A stretch of 64,000 nucleotides of DNA from Rhodanobacter sp. 7MK24 (GCF_014842995.1 NZ_JACYXL010000003.1:186001-250000), one strand, 5' to 3'. Shown: positions 16,115-25,150, numbered from the stretch's first letter. The notes: generated by a model from the letters alone, not told the origin. A program made the numbers and translations.

Positions 16115-16892
16115 TGCCCGACAGCTGCTGCACGCCTACCTGGATGACGAACTCGACGTCGCCCAGAGCGCGGCGATGGCCACCCATCTGCAGGGTTGCG
16201 CCACCTGCGCCGCCGGCTTTCGCGAACACCAGCGGCTGCGTCACGCGTTGGCGCAACCGGACCTGTACCGGCACGCTCCGGCGGCACTGCGCGAACGCTG
16301 GACGCCGCGGCGCGAACCCGCTGACGCCGTCGCGCCCGCGGCACCCTACCGATCGCGGCGTGGACCGATCGTCTGGGCACTGGCGGCAGGCTTTGCCGGC
16401 GCGCTGCTGCTGGCTACGCCCTTGTTCTATGCCTTGCAGCAGCACGGCGCGGCCGGCGATATGCTGGCCGACGAGGCAGTCTCCAGCCACCTGCGCGCGT
16501 TGCAGCCGCAGCATCTGATGGACGTTGTATCGACCGATCAGCACACGGTGAAACCGTGGTTCGATGGCAAGCTGGATTTCTCGCCGCGCGTGGTGGACCT
16601 GGCCGGCGCGGGCTTTCCGCTGGTGGGCGGCCGCCTCGATGCCCTGGGCGGGCGCAGCGTGGCCGCGCTGGTGTATCGCCGACACCTGCACCTGATCAGC
16701 GTGTACGAGTGGCCGGCCGCCGCGCTTGCGGCCAGCGCCGCCTTGAGCGAATCACAGCAGCATGGCTACACCGTGCTGCGCTGGACCGAGGGCGGCATGC
16801 AGTACGTTGTGGTCTCCGACGTCGATCCAGCCGCCCTGCACGAATTCACGCAGAAGTTGCGCCAGGCATCGGACGGCGGCGACTTGCGCTAG
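16101..16892 (+). CDS. Membrane-bound anti-sigma factor with HxxxCxxC zinc finger
   Basis: The 263-residue protein begins with an anti-sigma zinc-finger domain. MICADARQLLHAYLDDELD precedes His29, Cys33 and Cys36 in ATHLQGCATC, the ZAS signature. One membrane segment (about residues 88-110, GPIVWALAAGFAGALLLATPLFY) separates it from a periplasmic part of about 150 residues that likely senses the signal. The gene overlaps the sigma gene by 14 bp, the usual arrangement for coupled synthesis. Its last 4 bp overlap the end of the convergent YkgJ-type gene. Confidence 0.9.
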   Translation: MICADARQLLHAYLDDELDVAQSAAMATHLQGCATCAAGFREHQRLRHALAQPDLYRHAPAALRERWTPRREPADAVAPAAPYRSRRGPIVWALAAGFAGALLLATPLFYALQQHGAAGDMLADEAVSSHLRALQPQHLMDVVSTDQHTVKPWFDGKLDFSPRVVDLAGAGFPLVGGRLDALGGRSVAALVYRRHLHLISVYEWPAAALAASAALSESQQHGYTVLRWTEGGMQYVVVSDVDPAALHEFTQKLRQASDGGDLR

Positions 16893-17275
16893 ACGTTTTC
16901 TGGCGGTGCGGGAAGAGCCGCATCCGAAAAATCGATCCAGTCCTCCGGCGTCAGCGGCGTCAGGCCGTGGGCGATGCGGCCTTTGTCGCACTGCGGACTG
17001 TGCCGACCGAACTCCCACGACGGCTCCACTTCACGGCACACCGAAGGCTTGATCGGGTGGATGCCGCAGTGCGCGGCCACACCGATCTCGCCCACCAGCG
17101 CCACGCAACGCGGCGTCTTCGACTGCGTGCCGCGCATCACGACGCGATGCGGATCGAGTTTCTCGGTCAGCTCGACGGGGACGGTCCCGCCCAGCGACGG
17201 GTCGGTCTCGGCCCAGTGGAAGGCGATGCGGAAATAGGCGCAGCAGGCGCCGCAGCTCAGGCAGGGATGGTTCAT
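16889..17275 (-). CDS. YkgJ-family cysteine-cluster protein
   Basis: The 128-residue protein begins MNHPCLSCGACCAYFRIAFHW. The conserved cysteines continue in TPRCVAL, AHCGIHPIKPSVCREVEPSW and SPQCDKG. These CxxCGxCC and CxIxxxxPxxCR blocks define the YkgJ (UPF0153-like) family, thought to bind zinc or an iron-sulfur cluster; no reaction is established. It is convergent with the anti-sigma gene (4-bp overlap) and lies 72 bp from the GH35 stop in the opposite transcriptional sense of succession, so it could receive read-through from the GH35 operon. Confidence 0.85.
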   Translation of the reverse strand: MNHPCLSCGACCAYFRIAFHWAETDPSLGGTVPVELTEKLDPHRVVMRGTQSKTPRCVALVGEIGVAAHCGIHPIKPSVCREVEPSWEFGRHSPQCDKGRIAHGLTPLTPEDWIDFSDAALPAPPENV

Positions 17276-17347
17276 GCGGATGCAACGGAACGCGCCCCGA
17301 GGCGCGCAGGCTGCGGATTCTATTGCAGGGCGCCCTGATAGTGGTCG

Positions 17348-19213
17348 CTACTGCAAGCCTGCGGCGCTGCGGATCGCCGCCGCCTCGGTGCGATGCATGT
17401 CGAGCACCAGCACTTCGTTGTCGCCGGTGCGCAGCCATGGCGCAGGGCAATACAGGCGCTGCTGCGGACCAAGGTTCCAGTAACGGCCCAGCAGGTGGCC
17501 GTTGACCCACAGATAGCCCTTGGCCCAGTCCGCCATGTCGAGATAGCAGTCGCCTGGCTGCGCGAGCGACAGCGCGCCCTTGAAAAAGATGCCGGGGCGC
17601 GCTGGCTTGCCCTGCAGCGGTTTCAGCGCGGCCAGCCACGCATCGTCCAGCGGCAGGCCCACCGCCTCCCAGCCTTCCAGCGGCTTGCCGTCGAGTTGCA
17701 CGTCGCCGACCAGGCCCTTGCGGTCCGCCATGGCGTGGCCGAAGTTCACGTGGCCGAAGCTGTCGACAAGGATTTCCAACGGTGCCTCGTCCTGCCTCGC
17801 CGGCAGCTGCACCTTGTTGTCCGCGCGCAGCTTGGGATGCTTCACGCGCGAGACGTAATCCACGTAACGGCCGCCGTGGAACACCGTGGCGTAGTCGCGC
17901 GCGCCGTCCAGGATCAGCTCGCCGCCGCCCTTCAAGCCGTGGCGATACAGCACCATGCCGTGGTCCTGCGCGAACAGCAGTTCGTTGGGCTGCGGCCGCT
18001 GTACATGCCGGGCAGCCGGCAGGTTGTCCCACAACGAAGCGTACGGCTGCGGTGTGACGGCGGCGAAGCTCGCCATCGGCGGCACCGCCGGCAACGCGGG
18101 AGGCTGCTGCTTCGTGTGCGCGGCGATCAGCTTGCGGAAGGCGTGATAGTCCGCGGTGGGTGCGCCATGTTCGTCGATGGGCGAGCCGTAGTCGTAGCTG
18201 GTGATGACCGGCTGGAAGTTCGAATAATCGTTGTCCGCATTGGCGCCCGCGCCGAAGCCGAAGTTGGTGCCGCCGTGCACCACGTACATGTTGAACGAGC
18301 GGCCTTGGGCCAACAACTTGGCCAGCGTGCCGGCGAAATCGCCGCGCGCGAATTCCTTGTCGCCCCAGTGGGTGATCCAGCCGGGATAGCCTTCGCCCAT
18401 CCATACCGGCAGCTCGCCCGCGATGGCCTGCGCACCCGCGAAATCGGTGTCGCCGTCGATGCCCAGTGCGGCGCCGGGCAGGTAGGTCTTCGCTTCGCGC
18501 ACCTGGGCCAGCCCGTCGGAGATCGAGAACGGCCCGTGCACGCCGTTTTCCTGCCATAGCGTGCGAACCGTTTCGAGATAAGCGAGGTCGCGGCCGAACG
18601 AGGCGTACTCGTTTTCCACCTGCACCATCAGGATCGGACCGCCGTTCTCCGCCAGCAGCGGCTTCACCACCGGTGCCACGGTGGCGATGTAGCGGCGCAC
18701 CGCGGCCATGTAGTCGGCGTCGTCCTTGTCGCGCACGCGGATGTGCGGATGGCGCAGCAGGTACGGCGGCAAGCCGCCAAAGTCCCATTCGCCGCAGACG
18801 TAGGGACCGGGACGCAGGTACACCCACATGCCCTCTTCCTGGCAGAGGCGGATGAACTTCGCGAAATCGCGGTTGCCGGTGTGCAGATCGAACACGCCGG
18901 GTTCCGATTCCATCGCGTTCCACATCAGGTAGACCGCGATGGTGTTGAGTCCCATCGCCTTCGCCATCTGGATGCGCTGGCGCCAGTACTCGACGGGGAT
19001 GCGGATCGGATGCATCTCGCCGCTCATGATCTGGAACGGCTTGCCGTCGAGCAGGAAATGCTGTGCGGAAAGCCCGAAGCGGTGCGGCTTGCCATCCGGC
19101 CTGACGCCGGGTATGGCCGTAGCCGCAGCGGCATTCGCCTTGTCGATGCGCCAACCGGCTCCAAGAGCCAATGGAGTCAGCATACTCAGGCGCAGGAAGG
19201 TTCGACGTTGCAT
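17348..19213 (-). CDS. GH35 beta-galactosidase, Tat-exported (copy 1)
   Basis: The ATG at 19213 follows GAGGAG; the longer start at 19240 lacks this. The 621-residue protein has a twin-arginine signal (RRTFLRLSMLTPLALGAG). The GH35 barrel begins at GKPFQIMSGEMHPIRIP. Acid/base Glu202 lies in QVENEYASFG, and the nucleophile candidate is Glu274 in WMGEGYPGW. C-terminal jelly-roll domains end with GYLWVNGHLLGRYWNLGPQQ, a GH35 hallmark. Retaining exo-beta-galactosidase activity on beta-1,3/1,4/1,6-linked galactose is expected in the periplasm. It follows the DUF4861-like gene by 23 bp and is closely similar to the second GH35 at 25294. Confidence 0.93.
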   Translation of the reverse strand: MQRRTFLRLSMLTPLALGAGWRIDKANAAAATAIPGVRPDGKPHRFGLSAQHFLLDGKPFQIMSGEMHPIRIPVEYWRQRIQMAKAMGLNTIAVYLMWNAMESEPGVFDLHTGNRDFAKFIRLCQEEGMWVYLRPGPYVCGEWDFGGLPPYLLRHPHIRVRDKDDADYMAAVRRYIATVAPVVKPLLAENGGPILMVQVENEYASFGRDLAYLETVRTLWQENGVHGPFSISDGLAQVREAKTYLPGAALGIDGDTDFAGAQAIAGELPVWMGEGYPGWITHWGDKEFARGDFAGTLAKLLAQGRSFNMYVVHGGTNFGFGAGANADNDYSNFQPVITSYDYGSPIDEHGAPTADYHAFRKLIAAHTKQQPPALPAVPPMASFAAVTPQPYASLWDNLPAARHVQRPQPNELLFAQDHGMVLYRHGLKGGGELILDGARDYATVFHGGRYVDYVSRVKHPKLRADNKVQLPARQDEAPLEILVDSFGHVNFGHAMADRKGLVGDVQLDGKPLEGWEAVGLPLDDAWLAALKPLQGKPARPGIFFKGALSLAQPGDCYLDMADWAKGYLWVNGHLLGRYWNLGPQQRLYCPAPWLRTGDNEVLVLDMHRTEAAAIRSAAGLQ

Positions 19214-19236
19214 GGCGTACTCCTCGGTGGATTTCG

Positions 19237-20445
19237 TCATTGGCGATCGCGCAGCCAGTGCACCTGCAAGGGATTCGACCAGCGCATCGAATAATCATAC
19301 AAATATGACTGCCATGCGCGAAAGTCCGGCATGTCGCCCTGCGACCAGCCCGAGCCGGAAGCGAAGCGAATGACGCTGTCATCGTTGACGTCGAACAATG
19401 CCCATGACGCATCGCGCGTGCTTGCGTAGCGCGCCGTTTCGCCCGGCGCCAGCAACAGTGCCGTGGCGATGCGGCCGGCGCTGGCTTTCTGCGGCGTATC
19501 CCACACGGCGATCCGGGTGGCACCGTCGTGCACGACATCGGCCCCGGCATGCACCGCCACGCCCGCGGCCACGATGGCGCGCGACGCGCCTTCGATGCGG
19601 TACGTCACCAACTGCCGGTTGAGATGCGAGCCGGCATCCAGCGTGACGACCTTGTGTTGATGCAGCAGCGCGTTGCCCACGTGCCATGGCGGATAGTCCA
19701 CCTCGAAGCGCAGCCGCACCGGCCCCGGCGCCGTGATGCGTACCTGCGAAGCGTTGCGCGAAGCCACCGGCGCACCGTCCAGCCAGCCCGCGGTGCCGCC
19801 GTCGCCCGGTGTATGCCCCACGTCGTAGCTGTCCAGGCCATCGCCGTGGTCGATGTGGTACGACATCGAGGGGTCGTTCAGGCGCTGTCCTTCGGCGTCG
19901 CGCTTGTACCAGGCATCCACCACGTGCCGCGGCGGCCGCTTCGACCACACGTCGATGCCCGGAAACACCTGTCCGGCCTTTTCCAGTGCGGTGCCGTAGA
20001 TGCGATACGCCACCTGCTCGTTTTCCCACGCGAAGTCGTCGTCGCGCTCGGGCACGAGGCGCGCGTACAGCGGGTTCGCGGGTTCCGGCATCGACGCAGG
20101 CGCGGGAAGGATTTCCAGTTGCTCGGTCGCCTTCGGCGCGATGTCCAACTGCACCAGCAATTGATCCGGCGTCTTGCCGCCGTCGCTGGCATACGCCTGC
20201 GCGGGCAACCAGTCGACGCTGCCCGCCACGCGCACGGCCAGCGCGCGCGTGCGCCACTGCGGCCGGCGTTGCAGCACGTCGGCCATCGGCAGCGTCAGCA
20301 CCTCGCCGTGCCTGGCCAGCGCTAGCGGGTTGCGCACTGTCAGCTCCAGCGGCGCTGAAGCCACCGGCGCGGCAGCAGCCGCAACCATCCCCAAGGCCGT
20401 CAACGACGCCAAGCCCCATCTGATGCCGCGTGTCGCTGCCGTCAT
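19237..20445 (-). CDS. DUF4861-like exported protein
   Basis: The start at 20445 gives 402 residues with a signal peptide ending VASA; an upstream in-frame start at 20532 would place it after the operator dyad. The body matches what I recall of DUF4861: FAWENEQVAYRIYG, DVWSKRPPRHVVDAWY, SYHIDHGDGLDSYDVGHTPGDGG and a long beta-sheet-rich second half. DUF4861 genes commonly sit in polysaccharide loci next to GH88/GH105 enzymes, as here, and may be uronate-linked lyases or hydrolases, but no reaction is certain. It is first in an operon with GH35 and diverges from the GH105 operon. Confidence 0.65.
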   Translation of the reverse strand: MTAATRGIRWGLASLTALGMVAAAAAPVASAPLELTVRNPLALARHGEVLTLPMADVLQRRPQWRTRALAVRVAGSVDWLPAQAYASDGGKTPDQLLVQLDIAPKATEQLEILPAPASMPEPANPLYARLVPERDDDFAWENEQVAYRIYGTALEKAGQVFPGIDVWSKRPPRHVVDAWYKRDAEGQRLNDPSMSYHIDHGDGLDSYDVGHTPGDGGTAGWLDGAPVASRNASQVRITAPGPVRLRFEVDYPPWHVGNALLHQHKVVTLDAGSHLNRQLVTYRIEGASRAIVAAGVAVHAGADVVHDGATRIAVWDTPQKASAGRIATALLLAPGETARYASTRDASWALFDVNDDSVIRFASGSGWSQGDMPDFRAWQSYLYDYSMRWSNPLQVHWLRDRQ

Positions 20446-20474
20446 GTCTGCTTTGCCCGACAGAAAGAATTCGA

Positions 20475-20506
20475 AAGTTTCAAAAGTTATTGAAACTTTT
20501 TGAAAC
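20475..20506. promoter_or_regulatory. Three-half-site operator between divergent glycan operons
   Basis: AAGTTTCAA (20475-20483) and TTGAAACTT (20490-20498) are perfect inverted copies with a 6-bp spacer. A further TTGAAAC direct copy lies at 20500-20506. The AT-rich block is conspicuous in GC-rich surroundings and sits between the DUF4861-GH35 and GH105-lyase-GH95 operons, so one regulator could control both. No cognate regulator gene is adjacent. Confidence 0.65.
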
Positions 20507-20559
20507 TCTAGCCTAAGCTCGGTTCCGGTCACAACACGCCAGCCCGCGCCGGAACCGAC

Positions 20560-21735
20560 ATGCCCGCTGCACGCCTCGCCCCGCCCCCGTTCTCATCGCG
20601 CCTGCTGCTGTGCGTGCTCAGTCTGCTGGCTGCCACGCTGCTGGCCCTGCCACGCCCGGCGCACGCCGACGACCCCAGGGCCGGCGACGCGCCGGCCGCC
20701 CCCGGCCCGCGCGCGCAGCTCTCCGGCGCGATGCGTGCAGCCGACATCCGAAGCGCCGCAGCCAAGGTCGCCGCGTGGCAATACGCGCGGGTGAAGGATG
20801 ACGACAGCCTGGACTGGACCTTCGCTCCGCTCTACCTCGGCTTTCTCAGCGCCAGCGATCAGTTGCATGACCCGCGTTACGCAGGCTACGTGCGCAGCGT
20901 GGGCGAACACACGCATTGGGGTCTCGGCCCGCGCGTGCACCACGCCGACGACCAGGCGGTGGCGCAGGCCTGGCTGGCGCTTTACGCGCGCATGCCCGAC
21001 CCCGCGATGCTCGCGCCGCTGCGCGAACGCTACGACATGCAGATGCGCACAGCCGACGACGCCCAGCATCCGCTGTGGTGGTGGTGCGATGCGCTGTTCA
21101 TGGCGCCGGCAACCTGGGCCGGTCTCGCCGACGCCACGCACGACAAGACGTACCTCGACTACATGGATCGCCAGTGGTGGATCACCAGCGCGCTGCTGTA
21201 CGACCCGGTGGAACACCTCTACAGCCGCGACGCTTCCTACCTGCACAAGCACGAGCGCAACGGCAGCAAGCTGTTCTGGAGCCGTGGCAACGGCTGGGTG
21301 ATGGCCGGCCTGGCGCGCGTGCTGACGCTGATGCCGGCCGACTATCCGCAGCGTCCGCGCTACGTGCAGCAGTTCCGCGAGATGGCCGCACGGTTGGCGC
21401 AACTGCAGGGCCGCGATGGCCTTTGGCGCGCTGGCCTGCTCGATGCGGCGGACTACCCGCGCCCCGAAACCTCCGGCTCCGCCTTCATCGTCTACGCACT
21501 GGCGTGGGGCGTGCACCACGGCGTGCTGGACGAAGCCGGCTATCGTCCAGTGATAGCGCGCGGCTGGCGCGGGCTGGTCGACGAGATCTACGCCGATGGC
21601 CGCCTCGGCGATATCCAGCCCATCGGTGCCGCGCCGGGCGACTACCCGCCCGGCGCCAGCTACGTGTACGGCGTGGGTGCCTTCCTGCTTGCAGCCGGCG
21701 AAGTCGATGCGCTGAGCAAGGAGACATCGCGATGA
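20560..21735 (+). CDS. GH105/GH88-like unsaturated glycuronyl hydrolase
   Basis: The 391-residue protein has a signal peptide (LLLCVLSLLAATLLALPRPAHA) and an alpha/alpha-barrel resembling YteR/GH105. Key blocks are WTFAPLYLGFL, HHADDQAVAQAWL with Asp130, and HPLWWWCDALFMAP with Asp177, the usual catalytic-acid position in GH105. LFWSRGNGWVMAGLARVL and PETSGSAFIVYALAWG also match. These enzymes release the 4,5-unsaturated uronic acid left by polysaccharide lyases, which fits the lyase-like gene that follows with a 4-bp overlap. It is probably periplasmic. The parent glycan (pectin side chain, ulvan-like or glucuronan-type) cannot be read from this gene alone. Confidence 0.88.
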   Translation: MPAARLAPPPFSSRLLLCVLSLLAATLLALPRPAHADDPRAGDAPAAPGPRAQLSGAMRAADIRSAAAKVAAWQYARVKDDDSLDWTFAPLYLGFLSASDQLHDPRYAGYVRSVGEHTHWGLGPRVHHADDQAVAQAWLALYARMPDPAMLAPLRERYDMQMRTADDAQHPLWWWCDALFMAPATWAGLADATHDKTYLDYMDRQWWITSALLYDPVEHLYSRDASYLHKHERNGSKLFWSRGNGWVMAGLARVLTLMPADYPQRPRYVQQFREMAARLAQLQGRDGLWRAGLLDAADYPRPETSGSAFIVYALAWGVHHGVLDEAGYRPVIARGWRGLVDEIYADGRLGDIQPIGAAPGDYPPGASYVYGVGAFLLAAGEVDALSKETSR

Positions 21736-22793
21736 ACACGCGCCACCTCATTCCCGTCGCCCTGCTCACTCTCACCTGCGCCGCAGCCCACGCCGGCGAT
21801 GCGCCCCGCTGGTGGTGCCCGCTGACCGCACCATCGCCCGCGCATGCGAACGATGCCGTGGTAACCGACGCGCTCGCGCACCTGGATGCCCAGCCACACC
21901 CCATGGCCCACGTGCACACGCAGGGCCTGTTGCCGCACCAGGGCATCCACGACGCCAGCGACGAAGCCGAACGCGACTGGCCGCTGGCATTGCGCGCCGC
22001 GGTGGCATGGCGACTGAGCGGCAAGCCCGAGCTGCTGCAACAGACGGCGCGCTACCTCGACGCCTGGGCCAACACCTACCAGCCCGACTTCAACCCCATC
22101 GACGAGACCAACCTCGCCAATCTGTTCCAGGCCTACGCACTCACCCGCGACGCGTTGCCTGCTGCCACCCGCAACGCAATGGCCACACTGATACACCGTA
22201 TTGCCGAGGGCTACCTCGCCCGCCTGCAGGCCAAGGCCGGCTCCACCTACATCAACGACATCAACAACTGGCAGAGTCATCGCATCAAGCTGCTTGCCGT
22301 CAGTGCCGCCGCGCTGAGCGATCCGCCACTGATCGCCGCAGCGCGCGAGCGGCTGCTTCTCCAGGTGGCCGCCAACATTCGCCCCGATGGCAGGACGGTG
22401 GACTTCGCACAACGTGACGCCCTGCACTACGTCACCTACGACCTGGAACCCCTGGTGCAGGCCGCACTGGCACTCTCGCCCTATGGCAAGGACAACCTGC
22501 TCGAGGCCCGTTCCTCCACCGGCAGCTCCATCGCCGCCGCGCTGGATTGGCTGGAACCCTATGCCGAGGGCCGGCGCGCACATCAGGAATTCGTACATAC
22601 CAGCGAGCCTTTCGACATCGAGCGGCAAAAGGCCGGACTGAAGGGCTACGGCGGCACCTGGGATCCGCGCAACAGCGCCGCGCTGTATGCGCAGGCGGCG
22701 GTGCTGCTGCCGAAGTACCGGGCGCTGTCTGGACAACTGGGCAGTGCACCACCCGTGTTGCAAGCCTGCGCGCTGTCCCCGGAGCGCAAGTGA
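21732..22793 (+). CDS. Alginate-lyase-superfamily exported protein (PL5/PL38-like alpha/alpha toroid)
   Basis: The ATG at 21732 overlaps the upstream TGA and yields 353 residues with a clear signal peptide (HLIPVALLTLTCAAAHA). The rest is an alpha-helical toroid with WCPLTAP near the mature N-terminus, AVAWRLSGKPELLQQTARYLDAWANTYQPDFNPIDETNLANLFQAYALTRD, and NDINNWQSHRIKLLAVSAAAL. The Asn-Asn-Trp-x-x-His block sits where alginate lyases have NNH/N catalytic residues. DALHYVTYDLEPLVQAAL is also alginate-lyase-like. It likely cleaves a uronic-acid-containing polymer to feed the preceding GH105 enzyme. Family placement is tentative. Confidence 0.7.
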   Translation: MNTRHLIPVALLTLTCAAAHAGDAPRWWCPLTAPSPAHANDAVVTDALAHLDAQPHPMAHVHTQGLLPHQGIHDASDEAERDWPLALRAAVAWRLSGKPELLQQTARYLDAWANTYQPDFNPIDETNLANLFQAYALTRDALPAATRNAMATLIHRIAEGYLARLQAKAGSTYINDINNWQSHRIKLLAVSAAALSDPPLIAAARERLLLQVAANIRPDGRTVDFAQRDALHYVTYDLEPLVQAALALSPYGKDNLLEARSSTGSSIAAALDWLEPYAEGRRAHQEFVHTSEPFDIERQKAGLKGYGGTWDPRNSAALYAQAAVLLPKYRALSGQLGSAPPVLQACALSPERK

Positions 22794-25132
22794 TGAAGCG
22801 CACTGTGCTTGCCACGCTCGCATTCGCCACCGGTCTGGTCATATCCGTGTGCCATGCCGCCGACGCCACCACCGCATGGCACGACCAGCGCTTCAACGCG
22901 GACGTCGGCGGCGTGGTGAGCCGCTCCGACATCGTGCTGAAGCACGCGAACCTGCGCGCCGACGAGGCGATGCCGCTGGGCAACGGGCGCCTTGGCCTCG
23001 CCGTCTGGTCGCAAGACGGCCTGACCCTGCAGCTCAATCGCGCGGACACCTTGCCGGGGCGCCTGTCGCCGGGCCAGGTGGTGTTCGCTGGCCTCAAGCC
23101 CTTGGCCAAAGCATCCGACTATGCGGGCCGGCTCGCCCTCCACGATGGCGAGTTCCGCGAGAGCGGCGCAGGCATGCAGGCCATGGTCTACGTGCAACCC
23201 GACACCGACGTTGCCGTGGTCGAAGTGCATGGCGCCGATCCAAATGTGCGGCAGTCGGTGTTGCTGCACCTATGGCAACCGCGCAAGCCACAGGCCATGG
23301 CGCAACAAGGCGTGGCCGTGCTTGCCGAAACGTGGAAGGACGACAGCGAGGCGGGTGCGTCCGGACAAACCTTCGGGTCGCTGGCCGCGATCACGGCGCA
23401 TGCCCGCGACGTGCATGCGCAGGTGCAAGGGCCACAGACGGTGGAACTGTCGTTCAAGCCAGAGATGGATGGCTCGTTCCGCGTGCTGGTCGCCGCGCCG
23501 GAGTGGGAAGGCGGTGATGCCCTACGGCGTGCGCAGCCGTTGCTCGCCAACGCCGGCAGGATTCCCGACGCCGCGCATCGCGACTGGTGGAACGCATTCT
23601 GGCTGCGCGCCGGTCTGATGAAACTCGGCTCGGCCGACGGCAGCGCAGAGTACATAGAGAACCTGCGCGCCATCGATCTTTACGCCACCGCCGCCGAAAG
23701 CCGCGGCCCACTGCCCGGCTCGCAGGCCGGCATCGCCGACCTGTTTGCCTCCACGCGCGACCAGCATCGTTGGGCACCCTCCGCCTACTGGCACTGGAAC
23801 CTGCGCATGCAGGTTGCCGCCAACCTCGGCGCTGGCCTGTACGAGTTGAACGCGCCGTACTTCAACCTCTACCGCAGCAACCTCGCCAACATCGAGGCGT
23901 GGACGCGCGCACAGATGGATGGCCGCCCCGGTGCCTGCGTGCCGGAGACCATGCGCTTCAACGGTCGCGGCTACGAGAACGAAAGCTGGATGGGCGGGCC
24001 AGGCATCAACTGCAGCGCCAAGTCGCTGCCGTATTACAACGCACGCACGCTGAGCACCGGCGCCGAAGTCTCGCTGTGGATCTGGCAGCAATACCTCGCC
24101 ACGCAGGATCGCACCTTTCTCGCCGCCAACTATCCGGTGATGGCCGCCTCTGCGCGCTTCCTGCTCGCCTACGCCAGACCCGGCGTGGACGGCCTGCGGC
24201 ACACCTTCCCCTCCAACGCGCACGAAACGCAATGGGACGTGCACGACCCCACCACCGACATCGCGGCGATGAAGGCGGTGTTCCCCGTCATCATCGAGGC
24301 GGCGCAGACCCTGCACACCGATGCCGCGCTGGTCGCCGAGTTGCGGGGGGCGTTGCCAAAGATCCCCGCGTTCCCGCTGCAGAAATCCGGCGACGGCAGC
24401 GTGATCGGTCCGTCATACGACGCCGGCGCGGAAATCCAGAACACGGAGAACATCGGCCTCGAACCCGTCTGGCCCTATGCACTGATCGACGAGGACGGCC
24501 CGCAGCATGCACTTGGCGTGCACACCTACCTGCAGCGCCCGAACAAGTTCGAGAACGACTGGAGCTACGACCCGCTGCAGGCTGCGCGCCTCGGCCTCGC
24601 CGATGAGGTGAAAACCGCCCTGCTCACGCTCACCGGCAAATACCAGCAATACCCCTCCGGCTTCGCCAAATTCACCGGCGGCGAGTTCTACGTCGAACAG
24701 ATCGGCGTGGTCGCCGCCACGCTGCAGGACGCGCTGGTGCAAGACCACGACGGCCTGATCCGCATCGCGCCTGCATGGCCGAAAGGCTGGAACGCCGACG
24801 CCACGGTGTACATCAAGCAGAGCAGTAAGGTCGACCTGCAGATACGCGATGGCGTGCCTGGCACGGTAGTGATCGAGGCGGGAGCCGATGGACGCATGAC
24901 GGTGCGCAATCCGTGGCCAGGAAAATCGATCGAAGCCGTCGAGTCAGGTAGCGGCAAGCGCGTTGCCGGCGCAGACAAGCAGAACGTGCTGAGTTTCGAT
25001 GCCCAGGCCGGCAACGCTTATCTGATCCAGCGTGTCGATCAGCCGAGCGCGAATCTTCCGTATGCAGCCATCAACGGCAGCGCGGCCAGCGAACCGAAAA
25101 CGTTGGGCACGAGGCATATCGGCTTGCCGTAA
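22793..25132 (+). CDS. GH95-like exo-glycosidase (alpha-L-fucosidase / alpha-L-galactosidase type)
   Basis: The ATG at 22793 shares its first base with the stop of the lyase-like gene. The 779-residue protein has a signal peptide (ATLAFATGLVISVCHA). It opens with the GH95 pattern ADEAMPLGNGRLGLAVW, then a beta-sandwich. The (alpha/alpha)6 barrel follows: YWHWNLRMQVAANLGAG, CVPETMRFNGRG, SLWIWQQYLATQDRTFLAANYPVMAASARFLL and the C-terminal QYPSGFAKFTGGEFYVEQIGVVAATLQDALVQ. GH95 enzymes are inverting alpha-1,2-L-fucosidases or L-galactosidases. Sequence around the active site is divergent, so specificity is not certain. It ends the three-gene coupled operon. Confidence 0.8.
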   Translation: MKRTVLATLAFATGLVISVCHAADATTAWHDQRFNADVGGVVSRSDIVLKHANLRADEAMPLGNGRLGLAVWSQDGLTLQLNRADTLPGRLSPGQVVFAGLKPLAKASDYAGRLALHDGEFRESGAGMQAMVYVQPDTDVAVVEVHGADPNVRQSVLLHLWQPRKPQAMAQQGVAVLAETWKDDSEAGASGQTFGSLAAITAHARDVHAQVQGPQTVELSFKPEMDGSFRVLVAAPEWEGGDALRRAQPLLANAGRIPDAAHRDWWNAFWLRAGLMKLGSADGSAEYIENLRAIDLYATAAESRGPLPGSQAGIADLFASTRDQHRWAPSAYWHWNLRMQVAANLGAGLYELNAPYFNLYRSNLANIEAWTRAQMDGRPGACVPETMRFNGRGYENESWMGGPGINCSAKSLPYYNARTLSTGAEVSLWIWQQYLATQDRTFLAANYPVMAASARFLLAYARPGVDGLRHTFPSNAHETQWDVHDPTTDIAAMKAVFPVIIEAAQTLHTDAALVAELRGALPKIPAFPLQKSGDGSVIGPSYDAGAEIQNTENIGLEPVWPYALIDEDGPQHALGVHTYLQRPNKFENDWSYDPLQAARLGLADEVKTALLTLTGKYQQYPSGFAKFTGGEFYVEQIGVVAATLQDALVQDHDGLIRIAPAWPKGWNADATVYIKQSSKVDLQIRDGVPGTVVIEAGADGRMTVRNPWPGKSIEAVESGSGKRVAGADKQNVLSFDAQAGNAYLIQRVDQPSANLPYAAINGSAASEPKTLGTRHIGLP

Positions 25133-25150
25133 GGCCTCGGCTACCCAGAT

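Noticed and set aside
17031-19550. 839-codon minus-strand frame across GH35 and the YkgJ-type gene
   Set aside because: It runs out of frame through both real genes and matches neither family.
22547-22792. Upstream extension of the GH95 frame
   Set aside because: It overlaps the lyase-like gene; the signal peptide and the TGATG junction fix the start at 22793.
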